This document shows positions 38,601 to 49,546 of a stretch of 64,000 nt of DNA, piece after piece. Numbering within the stretch: the stretch's first letter is position 1; every line of letters starts with the position of its first letter. The notes under the pieces are model-generated. The model made no database searches and had not been told where the DNA came from. It was given only the letters and a program-made list of their open reading frames with translations. A program made the position numbers and the translations under genes. Source of the stretch: Certhia americana (Eukaryota > Chordata > Aves > Passeriformes > Certhiidae); assembly GCA_018697195.1 (NCBI GenBank), contig CM031857.1, positions 93,568,617 through 93,632,616 on the forward strand, read 5' to 3'.

Positions 38601-40390
38601 GGATTATTCTTTTTGTAAAGTAAAATTGAAGGTATGAGGACTTGCATTATTGTTGTTATGAGAATAATTACAGAAACTAATAGTAAATTAGTAAGAAGCA
38701 AGTTGCATTGATATGGAGGAGTTCACCCATAAAGACATTTATGCATCAAATGAAGAGATGTAGCTCATGCATCCAAAGTGTAGCCCGAAAGCAGGACCTC
38801 ATACAGCTTTCCTTTTTTTTATATCACCCTATATTCCCAATAGTTTTTTTGAGCAGTGACTTCTACTGTCACAGAACTTCTGAAAGTCAGCAAAATTATA
38901 CCAGCAACTGAAAAAAGCAATAACCCTTGAAATTTTAAATGTGAACCAAAGCTCATGATATCAATTGAAGTGTTCCTTCTGTTGCAGTAAGCATTGCTAT
39001 GCATACCAAGAGATCTTGTCCTCTATGTGCCACAAATCTGCTACATGTAAAGAAAGAATATGTAATTCTGGATATAAAATATTCTGTGAAATGCTTTTTG
39101 CCACCCCAGGCACATTCAGTCCCAGCTTTCAATCTTATTAGTGAAAATTTTAACAGTTGTAGGTTCAGGTTTTTTTTTTCCTCCCCCTGTTTATACCATG
39201 GCCAAATTAGATATTTTCCAGTTGTGAAAAGTCCTCAAATATCCTGGAAACAGATCAGGTTCTGGCAAACAAAAAGTAATCCCTAGAGACTGAATTTTCA
39301 TGCTCAGTGGGTATAGTCCAATAAATTTGTTCATTGTCTGTGCAAAGAAGTTTGACAATGGCAGAATTGTTTCACGAAGAGCACACCACATGTTAAGTTC
39401 ATAAGCATGGAATTGTCAGAACCAGAGCAACAAGTCTAAAATTACTGCAGTCCTTGCCAGTTATATATACGTGTGATATTTTTTTATGCATGAAGACTGA
39501 AGCGTCTCAGGGTGTAGTTCTTTCCCCAGGCACTACCTGTATTTTCTTGCTGCCTGGCTGCTTGTGACCATGGTCCTGTTTGAATAGTTTGCATTCATGT
39601 ATGCAGTCCTTAAACCATACAACTGCTTCCCCCTTGCATAATGCTAATAACTGGGGCTGTTCAACACACTGATAGAAAATGTACTATAACCCAGGGGAAA
39701 TAAATGCTGATGAGGTACAACATATAGCATGTGAAATTTGTTAGTTAAAAAATATCTCCAGATCAAAATAACACTGGGAACACCTTTTTTATTTAATCTC
39801 AAACCCGTTTAGCTCAACAACCAAAGTTACTTAATTGAGGAAAAAAGCCACATGTTATGGTGTTGTATTAAAACCAATCTGGTATCAACAGTCAGATATA
39901 AATATATGTAATCCTTCAGCACTGATGAATGTACATATTTTGACATAATTAATCCTGTCTGCCAGCTTAAATGCATAGGAATTACAGTTCACTCCCCAGG
40001 TGATAAGAAGATCATGCCATCTTAACAGCTTGTTATGAACACGGTGTTCAACAGCAGAATTTCATTACTTCAGCACTCTTCAAAGCTCCAAACTTTGTCT
40101 TCAATTTCAGGTGCCAAGAACTAAGATGGGGTGAGAAAATTGGTTATTTGTTGGTGTGCCATTTTTTTTCTTTCTGTCCTTTGTGGTTTTATTGATTCAG
40201 TGTTATTGAACTATAAATTTTAGTGGTTCTTTCTGACATGAGGTAACATTTCAGCATAAAGCAGATGCTATAAGCAGTCCTCATACCCACAATGACTATA
40301 ACCTCTGCTGGTCACATACACTTTGCAGGTGACTTTTTCTAGAAAAGAGTCTAAAATCAAGAAAAAACCTGCAGATGAGCAGACAGGTGA
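35668..40390. other. No gene seen; possible ERV remnant at the left edge
   Basis: 35686-36160 may be internal sequence belonging to the adjacent LTR-like segment. It has a hydrophobic minus-strand frame at 35686-35907 with two candidate membrane stretches, and a second frame at 35915-36160 in another phase. The rest is ordinary AT-rich DNA. Confidence 0.45.
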
Positions 40391-40523
40391 AAGGGAAGTT
40401 CAGGGCAGATCAGGGCAGGGAAGGGAAGTTCAGGGAAGGGAAGGGAAGTTCAGGGAAGGGAAGGGANNNNNNNNNNGAAGGGAAGTTCAGGGAAGGGAAG
40501 GGAAGTTCAGGGAAGGGAAGGGA
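40391..40523 (+). repeat. 20-bp minisatellite interrupted by assembly gap
   Basis: Tandem units of GGGAAGTTCAGGGAAGGGAA (20 bp), nearly identical, with a slightly diverged first unit (CAGGGCAGATCAGGGCAGGG). The array is cut by 10 Ns at 40467-40476, so the true copy number is unknown. The strand is purine-only apart from one TTC per unit. It is followed by a GGAGAA-type tract (40538-40565). Confidence 0.93.
40467..40476. other. Assembly gap (10 N)
   Basis: Ten Ns within the 20-bp tandem array; this is probably a placeholder of arbitrary length. Confidence 0.97.
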
Positions 40524-40709
40524 GATAAAAGGAAAATAGGAGGAGAAGGAGAAGGAGAAGGAAAGGAAAATATTTACTTTCTTACTTTCTCTCACTGTCT
40601 TACCTTCATGCTTTTTACATTAGGAAATTTAATCTTTTTTTTTTTTTTTTGTCTATCTGATAGCTTCTTTCTAAGAGACTTACATACATTTTAAAGAGTC
40701 CCACAATTC

Positions 40710-40731
40710 CTTTTTTTTTTTTTTTTTTTTG
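40710..40731 (-). repeat. 22-nt A-tract after the coding-like segment
   Basis: An uninterrupted run of 22 T on the plus strand, read as A on the minus strand, starts about 24 nt after the stop of the coding-like frame. It is compatible with a retroposition tail. A second 18-nt run of the same sense lies at about 40634-40651, which weakens that reading. Confidence 0.75.
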
Positions 40732-40755
40732 AATGCAGAAAGAGCCAAAGCAGTG

Positions 40756-40993
40756 TTAGCTTTCTGAATCAAGTAACACCACAGTACCTTTTCCCCCAGG
40801 GGGAGGTCCTGTTACCGGTTGCTCAGACATGGCAGCGGTACCTGATGGGTCCCAGCTGCCCACAGCAGCAGGAGCTCTGATGGTGCTCTGTGTGGGAGGT
40901 GGAGGGAACTCATGCTGCTCTGACAGCAATTGAATAAACCTGGCCCGAAGGCTGGCTGCAATGGCACATAACTGATAAATCAAATTTTGATCT
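40756..40993 (-). pseudogene. Coding-like segment: terminal exon or retrocopied mRNA fragment
   Basis: The minus strand is open for 75 codons from 40983 to the TAA at 40756. The peptide begins IYQLCAIAASLRARFIQLL (helical, amphipathic), continues EQHEFPPPPTQS and is rich in Pro/Ala/Gly to its end, GTVVLLDSES. GC rises well above the flanks and codon use does not look like AT-rich noise. The frame also stays open upstream through an acceptor-like stretch: a pyrimidine tract (about 41020-40998) and TGCATAG, with the AG at 40993-40992, which would give a phase-1 exon. The stop is followed after about 24 nt by a run of 22 A on the minus strand (40731-40710), with no AATAAA before it. Two readings are possible: the 3'-terminal exon of an unknown minus-strand gene, or a 5'-truncated retrocopy with its A-tail. 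I do not recognise the protein. Confidence 0.4.
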
Positions 40994-43900
40994 ATGCAGG
41001 GATGAATGGAAAAGAGGAGAAAAAAAATGTTGAACTTTTTACTTCACCAGAGGGGAGGAAGGATCTGATCTAAATCTCATATTCATCTGCTCTACAAAAT
41101 GTGAAGCAAAACTGTTACTTTGCAGGGCCTTATCCCTATCTAAAATTGAGAAGAATATGTGAACACAGCAGAGAAAAAACTACATCTAACAGTAGGATAT
41201 CTTGTTATCCCCTGCCTATATCACACAGCCTTGCTCCACAGCTTTCTCCTGCTGTGAGCACCATCAGTGTCCACTCACATGGGCTTTGAAACAACCTCTG
41301 CAGCTGATTTTTGGGCTCATCAATGGAAAAATACAGAGACCCTGCAGACATGTTTGAGATGGGGCCACAAGTGAAGCAGGTGACTGAACTTCAGAAAGGT
41401 CAGTGTGAATTTTTTCTAGTCCAAAGTACAAACTTAAATCCCTGAAAGAATGTGGATTTTGATAACCAGCTTTTGAGTCCAGAGGACTAATGAGACATAT
41501 TGTCTCTCACATCTGTAAATAAAGAAATTAAAATTTATGTTGTTTAACCTCCTCCTGTTTTGACATCTCAGAACAGCACAGCATCCTTTCCTAATCATAC
41601 AGTAACCCCCTCTTTCCAATCAAAACATCCAGAGGTGGAAACAACTGGCAGCTCTTCCCTTCCCTTCATTATTATAACTCATTCACTTCCTCTGGGAAAC
41701 ACGAAAGAGGAATGTTTTGCTAGGATTGTGTAAAAGGGAGTTCCAGCTTGCTGCATGTGGGTCAGAGGGTCATCTCACCCTTCAGGAACAGCAGGGAGAG
41801 GATGGGGAAAGTTGGTGTGCAGTGAAATACTGAACCGAGGAGTTATTTAATGGGGGCAAAGATGCCAAATTATTAATTGATCCTTACATCAAACCTATGC
41901 AAGTTGTTGCAATCAGAAAGAGAAAAAATAGTAGAAACACAGAATGGTGTACACAGACAGGTAAGCTGAAAGGTCAGTCTGGGAAAAAGGAATGTGACAG
42001 GGAAGTAAATGAGCTGAGCAGTTTCTGGTAAACGGGGGGTAGAAAAAGAGTAAAAAGTTCTGCTAAAAAACAGAGGTTATACATTCATGCGAATTAAAAC
42101 TAAATATATCTGGAGGAAAGGTCTGAAAAACAAAGGCTGCAGGAAGCTGAGAAAAAATGAGATAGAAGGTGGCATTGGAAAAGTTAGTGATTAAAATTTC
42201 TGTTCTTTGCTTTGCCCACATCCATTCCATCACATATACACTCTTTCCAATATGCACGAAACACTTGGTTCTTAGGGGAGTACAACCTCCAAATCCTGCT
42301 GAGCACTTTCAAGAACTTGATGCTTAATATCTCGAGGACCCTTTGAAAGTCCATGATGCCATTTCTGGTAGATGTTCTATCCCACTGAAAACCAGTTTAC
42401 TCTATAATAAATAATAAATGCTTTTCCCCCCCCCCCCCCCCTTATGATTTATGTCTTGAATAGTATCTTATGCCAGAATTCACCAGTCTGTAATTGTCCT
42501 GGGGTAATACACTTGGCAGCAGTTTAATACTTCTTACTCTTAAACTATGATCTTACTCTTAGGTTCTGACTTTTGAGACAATAAGGAACATGCAGAGGCA
42601 ATATTTGATCTCTTTCCCTTTCATGAATCACCCATTCTTCTTAGAGGCAGTCTGTTTTCACTATATTTGATCCTTGAATTTTACCTGTGAGAGCACAGAT
42701 CATGAATGTGAGATTGATGCATTGTAGAGATCATCAGTGACTTAACAAAGCCTTTGTGACTAAAAGCTTCAGTACAAGTTTAAAGTTGTCATTAATTTCA
42801 TGCATTAAATTTTTCTTAAATCAGGAGAAACACAATAAATAGTAAGGAAAAATCACTACCCTCTTTGGCCGTCTCACACTGCCAAAGGAGTAGCAGTTTA
42901 AAACTGATATGCTGTACAAGTATGAATCATAGCATAACAGCACATCTAAGCCCCTAAATAAACTCTTTTTCGTCTCCAGGATTCTCCAGAAAGGCAAAGT
43001 CACTGAAGACTGTTGTGTTTTGCAAAGCAGTTGGTTGAACACAGAGATCAAGAAATAACCAGAAGAAAGGTAGCATTCAGTTAAAGAACTACTTTTAATA
43101 GAAAAATAAAAGAAGAAATTAAAATATGCAAGATTCATCCTCATTTTAATAGAAGTCTCATTATGACTACAGTGAATGCCACATGAACTTACTTGAGAAA
43201 TATTCATGGACATAAATTGATATTTTTAAAACTTCCACTGTGATTAAGATCTTGCCCTAAGTGTAAGAATTTTGAGAATGGAAAATCTGTGCAGGCTATC
43301 CCAAAAGTAAAAGGAAAAATAAAAAAGATTTTATCTGGTGTCTGAATTCTAGTAGCTTACATTAGAAATTTGCTATAATTTCTCACATGAAACCCATATA
43401 GAAACGTGAAGGTGATCAGAAATCTTAATCCATATAGTTTTTCTGGGTCCAATTGAAACATAGTAAAGAAAGCATACATAAGAACTGAATATCTGCCCAA
43501 GTATGCAACTGTGCTTATATATACATACATGAAGATATAATAATGTTAAATGATCTACTGGTTAAAACAAATTCTTTCCGTTCAGTATTTTAGGGATCTG
43601 CTGTTTCTAACACTAACAGATGACTCAATCTTACAGGATGCTCTGCATTGTCAATTACTATTCAACTGGGATTATTGTGTGGGTAAAGAGAAGGGGTGGA
43701 GGTGGAAATTATGTATATGCACCCTCTGCCAAAGAAACAAGATAACTTTTTAAATGTTATTTTTGCTGTGATTCTTGCAGAAATTATATCTATTAGAAGC
43801 AGTTAGCAGAGTGATGGTACCAGACATTTTACTGGAAAATAAGTATTTACTTCATAATGACATCAAGTGAAGACTCAGCTCCAGTGGAAGTGTTTGCAAT

Positions 43901-44003
43901 GCCTTGTAACTCCAATTACACCTTTAGCATAAATTCCTTGATTCCTTGCTGAAATCATATGGCCTTCTCTCAAAATACACCTATTTGAAAACACAAAACA
44001 CTA
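40994..44003. other. No gene seen
   Basis: AT-rich, with the poly-C run. A 130-codon minus frame at 42821-43213 is Ser/Phe/Tyr/Cys-rich with no domain and is treated as chance. Confidence 0.6.
42426..42441 (+). repeat. Poly-C run (16 nt)
   Basis: C16 preceded by TTTT. Poly-C of this length is rare in AT-rich vertebrate DNA and is prone to sequencing length errors. Confidence 0.93.
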
Positions 44004-44009
44004 TTTTCA
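44004..44009. repeat. Target-site duplication, left copy
   Basis: TTTTCA immediately before the LTR; it is identical to 44713-44718. The surrounding sequence outside the element continues as ordinary AT-rich DNA, which supports a simple insertion. Confidence 0.85.
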
Positions 44010-44210
44010 TGACGCGGCTCACCGGAGTCCGGCTAGCTCGGGGGGTCACTCCGGCGCCACGCCAGGAGTGGGGAACCGCCACAGCAGTGTCGGCACCAGT
44101 GGCAGAACCTGATGAGCTGAGCACTCAACGGTGCTCATGATGTTAGCCACGACAAGGGTTCGGGCGAAGGAGCAAGGGGAGGACACTCTTTGGTGAGGTT
44201 CCAACAGCCT

Positions 44211-44216
44211 TTTATT
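44211..44216 (-). terminator. LTR polyadenylation signal
   Basis: AATAAA on the minus strand in the 44-kb LTR, about 65 bp downstream of the TATA box, which fits a short R region. Confidence 0.7.
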
Positions 44217-44278
44217 GAGGTCGACACAGTTGAAGGGATCACCAAGAGGAGCGACCCCAAGCACTGCTGTGCATGGGG

Positions 44279-44285
44279 TTTTATA
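44279..44285 (-). promoter_or_regulatory. LTR TATA box
   Basis: TATAAAA on the minus strand inside the 44-kb solo LTR, correctly placed upstream of its AATAAA. It would drive minus-strand transcription toward lower coordinates if still active. Confidence 0.7.
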
Positions 44286-44712
44286 CAGCATTACACAGGG
44301 GGGTGGATACAATTACTTGACCAATAACAAAATCTCAGGGGAGCAGTACAGGGATCACCCCAGGGTTCCTGGGCCAACCAGGTAAGGGGGGAGTAGAAGG
44401 GAGATCACATGCCCCAATGGGGCATCGAGTGGAGGGTGACACCCAGGAATGCCCAGGGGGTGGTACACACATGGGATTGGGTGGGGAAAGGACTGACAGG
44501 GAAGGTACTAGAACAAGGGGTAGGGCTAGGATGATTGATAGGGAAGGTACTGGAATAAAAGGCGGGGAGATTCCATATAGGGTAGAGACTGGGGAGGATA
44601 CAATGTAGGGACAAACCAACCGGGGGAAAAACAGGGGGACATAGAATGAACCACTTGACAATATGAACATTACACATGAGATAGCAAATAAAAATAAATA
44701 CTGGCCGCAACA

Positions 44713-44718
44713 TTTTCA
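44713..44718. repeat. Target-site duplication, right copy
   Basis: TTTTCA immediately after the LTR's terminal CA; it matches 44004-44009 exactly. Confidence 0.85.
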
Positions 44719-47650
44719 TAACTTTAAAAACTAATGCTGAACACAGTTCATTTTATCCAGAAGTAATTCACAGAGAAAGCACCTTCCATGGAGTTAGTTC
44801 ATCACTTAGTCCTTCCTAGCCTTCTGTCTTTTATTGTGCAGATGTATACAACTATGGCAATGGAAATGAATGAGATAGAAAGGAAAAACCTAATTACCTT
44901 TTTAAAAACAATTTCTTTGAAAATTCTGCAATTTTTTTCAAATAAATTCCATGAGAAATGCAAATTCAGTTATGTACAAGTGGAATGTATGTTAGGATTT
45001 TCCCCTGGGAAAGAAATCACATTTTTTTGAGGTGTATGGTGGCCCCTAGTGGCCCCTCTCTTCAGACCAAAATGTGACAGTTATCATGTTTTAAAACATA
45101 CTTGTAAGGATGATTTATTTCAAACATATTATGGTAGTGTAAGTGACATATTTATTAGCTTTGTTTATTTACAACTGCTTGTAGGTGTCTGATGTTTATC
45201 TTCTGAAAGGAGCATGACATATATATACATATAGTTATATATAAAATATATGTATGCATCCTAAGGTACATTCAAATCAAAGATTATCTTGAATCTAATT
45301 CCTTAATTTAAACATCCTTGTAAAAAGATAAGAATATTAGGTTCAGTTTCAAAAGATTTTTGCTCTAAATATCTTCCCTGCAAATAGGATTTTGGTAATT
45401 CTTCATCTGAGCTTATTGCAATGTAGAGAATAGTTGCATGGAAAAAAATTGCTGGTATTTCCAAGTCCAAAGTATAAATTCTCAAAACTTTTGGGTTTTT
45501 CTCATCTCATTCTTGAGGTATATAAATCTTAGGGGAGCCTTAAATCCTTTAACTATTATGCATTTTAAGGATTTTTACAATTCCAGTTTGAGGCAGTCCC
45601 GGAGTCACCTACACCTTGTGATGCTAAGTAGAAAAGTATCACACACTAACCATGAGGATTTAAGTTGTGCTTTGGTCTAGAGTTAGCATTGCTTTGCAAA
45701 AGATCACTTTCATTTCCTCTCATCCTGTAATGCTGAATCCTTCTTGTGTCAGAGATCCCCCTAAGAAGAACAGATTACAGATCTGGAACAACAGGTCTTG
45801 CAGAATGCATTACAGCATCTCTTCTGCTTTGTTTGTTTGATTTTTTTACAACTTTGTTTGTTTTATGAAAAATATTTTAGTTTAAAAATTCTTGAGAGGT
45901 CCACAAGAAGATAATAAACAACATAATTGTATGATCTTTATAACACTGGGCACTAAAACAAATTGAGTTGGCTAAGCTGTGGGAACATTTGTGTTCAAAA
46001 TGGATCCTTTTGTGAAAAGTATTATTTTCAAATAACAATGTGAAAATTCTTCCTAGGCTTTAAAAGACATTCTTAATTGCTTCCTGCACCCTGATGAACT
46101 AAATGTTACAATGCTTTATAAGTAGGCATTTAATGTATTCAGAAAATTCATTATTTTTTCTAAAATATGGGTGGCTTTGTAATTGGTTGTATCTAAAGTT
46201 GGTTTGTATATGCTGTGGTATCTCTCAAAAAAGTTTTCTTACTGAATAAAGCAGGTAAAATTGTCTTTGGTTATCTTGTTAGTTCCAATAACCATTACCT
46301 CATTTTCAGAGTTTCAACATGCAAACAACTAAAAATTTAACTTCACAGTAGAATTGTTTCCATGGCACTTAACATATAATGAATAATTGTGAAACAATAA
46401 ACTGGGAAATGAGATGTGTCTACAGGGAAACTCTCATCTGCAGAGACTGTTGGAATGTCACTCTTGGTGCACGCTACATGGCAAATCATTTAATGCCTTT
46501 TCACTGAGCTCTGATATACTGGGAATTGACTATCTCATGTATTTTTGAAATCTGTTGTTATCAGGAGACAGCTGCTAATGACAGTGGCATATAAATCCTA
46601 GAGTTCAAACAGAATAATCCCAGAAAGTTGCATGCTGACCCTCAGGAATTTCCCCTTCCAGTTTTCCTGTCACCGTGGTCTGCAGACATCCCAGATCTGC
46701 ATTCATACTTTAATCCTTTTGGGTCCTTCATACTGAGACAGGCAGAGCTTTTTTTCTTCCTTCTTTTCTTTACTCTCAATCTTAATGATTGGGTTTTCTA
46801 TGTATGGAATCCTGTCCTATTCATTTTGTGCCAAACACTCCTCCAAGCTTTTCTTTTTAAAAAGAGCCCTTCTGTTATATACTGCTATCTTCCTCTTCCA
46901 CATATCTCTCCTAAAGTATTTTTGACCTTGCTATATCCCTATATACAGAAGAACAGGAAATTTAAAAATTTAACAAAGAAGGTCAACAATTCACATATTT
47001 TCCCACTATAAATAAACCAGATGATCTGACTTTTTAATATAAAAAAACCCTTGTTTGTGCAACCTTTAAAGCAAGACTTTAACTCATCAGGGCCCTTGCA
47101 GATTTGGATCCTCTTAAGGGATTGGAGAGTTTGGTTAACTGGGATGGCTCAACTGGGATCTACAGTGCTGAGAAACTGAAGTTTTACACTTAGAAAAAAG
47201 AGATAATGAAGTGGCAACTTGATTGTGGTACCTTGGAACTTTATCAGCCCCTGCAAAGGTGACAAAAATTGGCCCCTGGGAGGTGTGTGACAGCTGCATC
47301 TTTCAAAGGGGATTCATGTATTTTGGAGCTTTTTACTTTTAGACACAAGAGCCCTGACTGTGGCTCTGGAAGCCCAGGGGTGGCCATACCCATGTCCTGC
47401 CTGGTAGCTGCTGTGCTTGCTGCTGTTTGGAGGTTTTGCTCACATGCTTAGCCCCGTGCAGAGCTGCCATATGTTGCTATATCTCTCCTGACATCCCCCA
47501 CTCTCTTTTCCCACCTGGCACTTGCAGAAATGGGTGAACATTTCTTGAATTGCTTTTTTTTAAAAAAGAACTTGAGAAGCATATTTATATCTGCTCAGTT
47601 ACATCACTTACAAGATGAACCCTCTTCCTACCTGAGATTTGTTTTGTGTG

Positions 47651-47694
<44 letters not shown>

Positions 47695-48828
47695 TACACA
47701 CATACACACATATATACATTGTGTATATATATATATAAAAAATATATATATAAAAATATATATATATATATAAATTTATATATTTATTTATTTATTTTTA
47801 TATAATTATCTTTGTAGGTTAATATCTTTGTAGGTTAATACTCCCTAGAATCAGTTCTAGAATCTGTCCATATTGGTTATCAATTTCTCTGTAAATGCAT
47901 CTTCCCAAGGAAACTCACTTTCAAACTCCTAAGCCTTGAACACACTGTAGTGATCGTCATTTGTCTGTTTCAACAGATAAACTCTCCAGTTATTCTGAAA
48001 TATAAATCTTTTCTGGGTATAAATATTTGAGTTTAATTCACATACTCACTAACCCTTGTACCAAATGAGCATACACATTGGGTCACCCTGTACCACATTA
48101 GAAGGAAAGTCAGTTAATTATATAACAATTTCAAAAGAGTATTGTTGCCATAGCCACTGGTGTCGCTACCCCAAACTATTTACAGAAACAAACCCAGGGT
48201 GGGCATCCAAACTTTTTTGAGGATCACAAGAAAGCAGATTTTGGATATACTTTGAATGAAACTGAAACCTCTTATTGCAATACAACTTTGTATCTTCCAA
48301 ATAAAAGATTGAAATTGACAGTCAGGAAGAGCTCAGTTCAGAAAATTACTAGTAAACTAGGTTTCTAGAGCATGCTGAACCATATAACTAAAAACTGGTC
48401 TCTTACACTGTTTAGGAAATGTGGAAAATGTTTCTGGCATCCTTGAATGGAAATTCAATCATTATTAGTAAGCTTGCTCTGAAAAAAAATCTTGGTCTGA
48501 AGTGTCTGGGTGTGTCTGCTTATACATGAATTTTGTATTTGTAAATGTCCAAATTTAAGTGTCCAGTAACACAGACACAGAAATACTAAAACACTGAAGA
48601 CTTCTATGCAAATCTATCTTCCACTCTTTTTATGTTTAAAAATATAAAATTTAGAAGTGCTCATCAAAAAGTTTTGGGTCTTGATGAATTTACCCGGATT
48701 CTGAGGGCAAATGCTTGATCAGGCCTTGTAACTTCCACAACCTACCATTTGCTACTATTTCTTGTCCAACATCTTAAAAACACAAACTCAATTGTTTAAA
48801 AACAGGGTGGAGGGAAAGATAAATATAA
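44719..48828. other. No gene seen between the two solo LTRs
   Basis: AT-rich unique sequence and the TA/CA microsatellite. The 127-codon plus frame at 46628-47011 is Phe/Leu-rich, as expected from T-rich sequence, and shows no domain. Confidence 0.6.
47647..47800 (+). repeat. TA/CA microsatellite
   Basis: Compound TA, CATA and CACA runs, including long perfect TATATA blocks and TTTA-type units at the right end. Open frames through it encode only Tyr/Ile/His repeats and are artefacts. Confidence 0.95.
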
Positions 48829-48833
48829 CTTAA
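48829..48833. repeat. Target-site duplication, left copy
   Basis: CTTAA directly before the LTR's TG; it matches 49542-49546. A 6-bp reading (ACTTAA) is possible only if the LTR lost its terminal A, so 5 bp is preferred. Confidence 0.8.
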
Positions 48834-49541
48834 TGTCGTGGTTTGAATGACAGGTGTCTGCTAAGGAAGGCAGGATCCTCCCTTGGAATGGAGAATTTAA
48901 ACCCACTCCCTCCAAATTATTATAACTTCGAAATTAAGGGGCTCTCAGGCAAAGATATGGGAATTATTAGGGGAGCTAAAATAAAAAATAATACCAAAAC
49001 ATATGCAGCATTACAAAGGAGAAATAAGAAACAAACAAACCATCCCTCGACAGAGTCAGGATCCAACCTGACACCCTGTGGGTCAGGGTGTTGTTGGCAG
49101 TCCCATCCCATGGTGGCTGCAGTCCCAGTGGCAGATGTGGCTCTGTTGAAGTGATGCTCCTGGAGAAAGAGTGGAGTTCTTTCACTGAAGGTCCAGTGGT
49201 GATAGATGGGCCTGGTCTTCATCTGCGAATCCAGTGGAAAGGCTGGCTTGGTGTTCCAAATCCCAGATTTTTATCCAGGTAGGAATACTTGGCTCCTCCC
49301 TTTGAATGGAGCATTTCCCGATGGGATGATGTAATTCTATCAGTGAGACTCACTGGCCCATTAGCAGAAAATCTCTCCCTGGAGGGAGGCTGGGTTGTAG
49401 AAGAGAGAAAACTGCCCCAGCAGGTTTATTGACAGTTGGCCATTGACAGACAATTACACCACCCCACACACACACCCCAGTTCCATCAGATGGTGATAGA
49501 ATACAGAGTTTTGGTTACATTTTGCACTGCAACCCATGACA
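48834..49541 (-). mobile_element. Solo LTR of an endogenous retrovirus (ERVL-like)
   Basis: A 708-bp LTR with terminal TGTCGTGG (plus-strand start) and CCATGACA (end), an inverted pair matching at 7 of 8 positions. It is flanked by the 5-bp duplication CTTAA at 48829-48833 and 49542-49546. On the minus strand it starts TGTCATGGGTTGCAGTGC and ends ATTCAAACCACGACA, which I recognise as the style of abundant passerine ERV LTRs. Five-bp duplications fit class III/ERVL or some class I elements, so the family name is inference. A TATA-like GATAAAAA lies at 49275-49268 on the minus strand; no clean downstream AATAAA is evident. A 100-codon minus-strand frame (48920-49222) with a hydrophobic C-terminal half lies inside the LTR and is probably not a gene. 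No internal retroviral sequence is adjacent. Confidence 0.87.
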
Positions 49542-49546
49542 CTTAA
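49542..49546. repeat. Target-site duplication, right copy
   Basis: CTTAA directly after the LTR's terminal CA; it matches 48829-48833. Confidence 0.8.

Larger units (their letters stand above)
44010..44712 (-). mobile_element. Solo LTR of an endogenous retrovirus (class II-like)
   Basis: A 703-bp LTR bounded by TG...CA: plus-strand ends TGACGCGGC and GGCCGCAACA form an imperfect inverted repeat (7 of 9 positions). It is flanked by an identical 6-bp duplication, TTTTCA, at 44004-44009 and 44713-44718. Six-bp duplications are usual for alpha/beta (class II, ERVK-type) retroviruses. On the minus strand a TATAAAA box (44285-44279) is followed about 65 bp downstream by AATAAA (44216-44211), giving U3-R-U5 order in minus orientation. 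No internal gag, pol or env lies beside it, so it is a solo LTR from recombination between two LTRs. CpG content in the U5 end (44010-44100) is unusually high for the window, pointing to recent insertion. Open frames inside it are chance. Confidence 0.9.

Noticed and set aside
40391..40523. Direct repeats considered as a CRISPR-like array
   Set aside because: The units abut with no unique spacers and the host is a vertebrate; it is a minisatellite.
42821..43213. 130-codon minus-strand frame
   Set aside because: Ser/Phe/Tyr/Cys-rich translation typical of T-rich DNA; no domain and no splice context.
44335..44719. Overlapping 104- and 111-codon minus frames, Pro/Leu/Ser-rich
   Set aside because: They lie in the U3 part of the solo LTR and are open because of its composition, not coding.
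46628..47011. 127-codon plus-strand frame with hydrophobic stretches
   Set aside because: Hydrophobicity follows from TTT/CTT richness; no membrane-protein family recognised and no regulatory or splice context.
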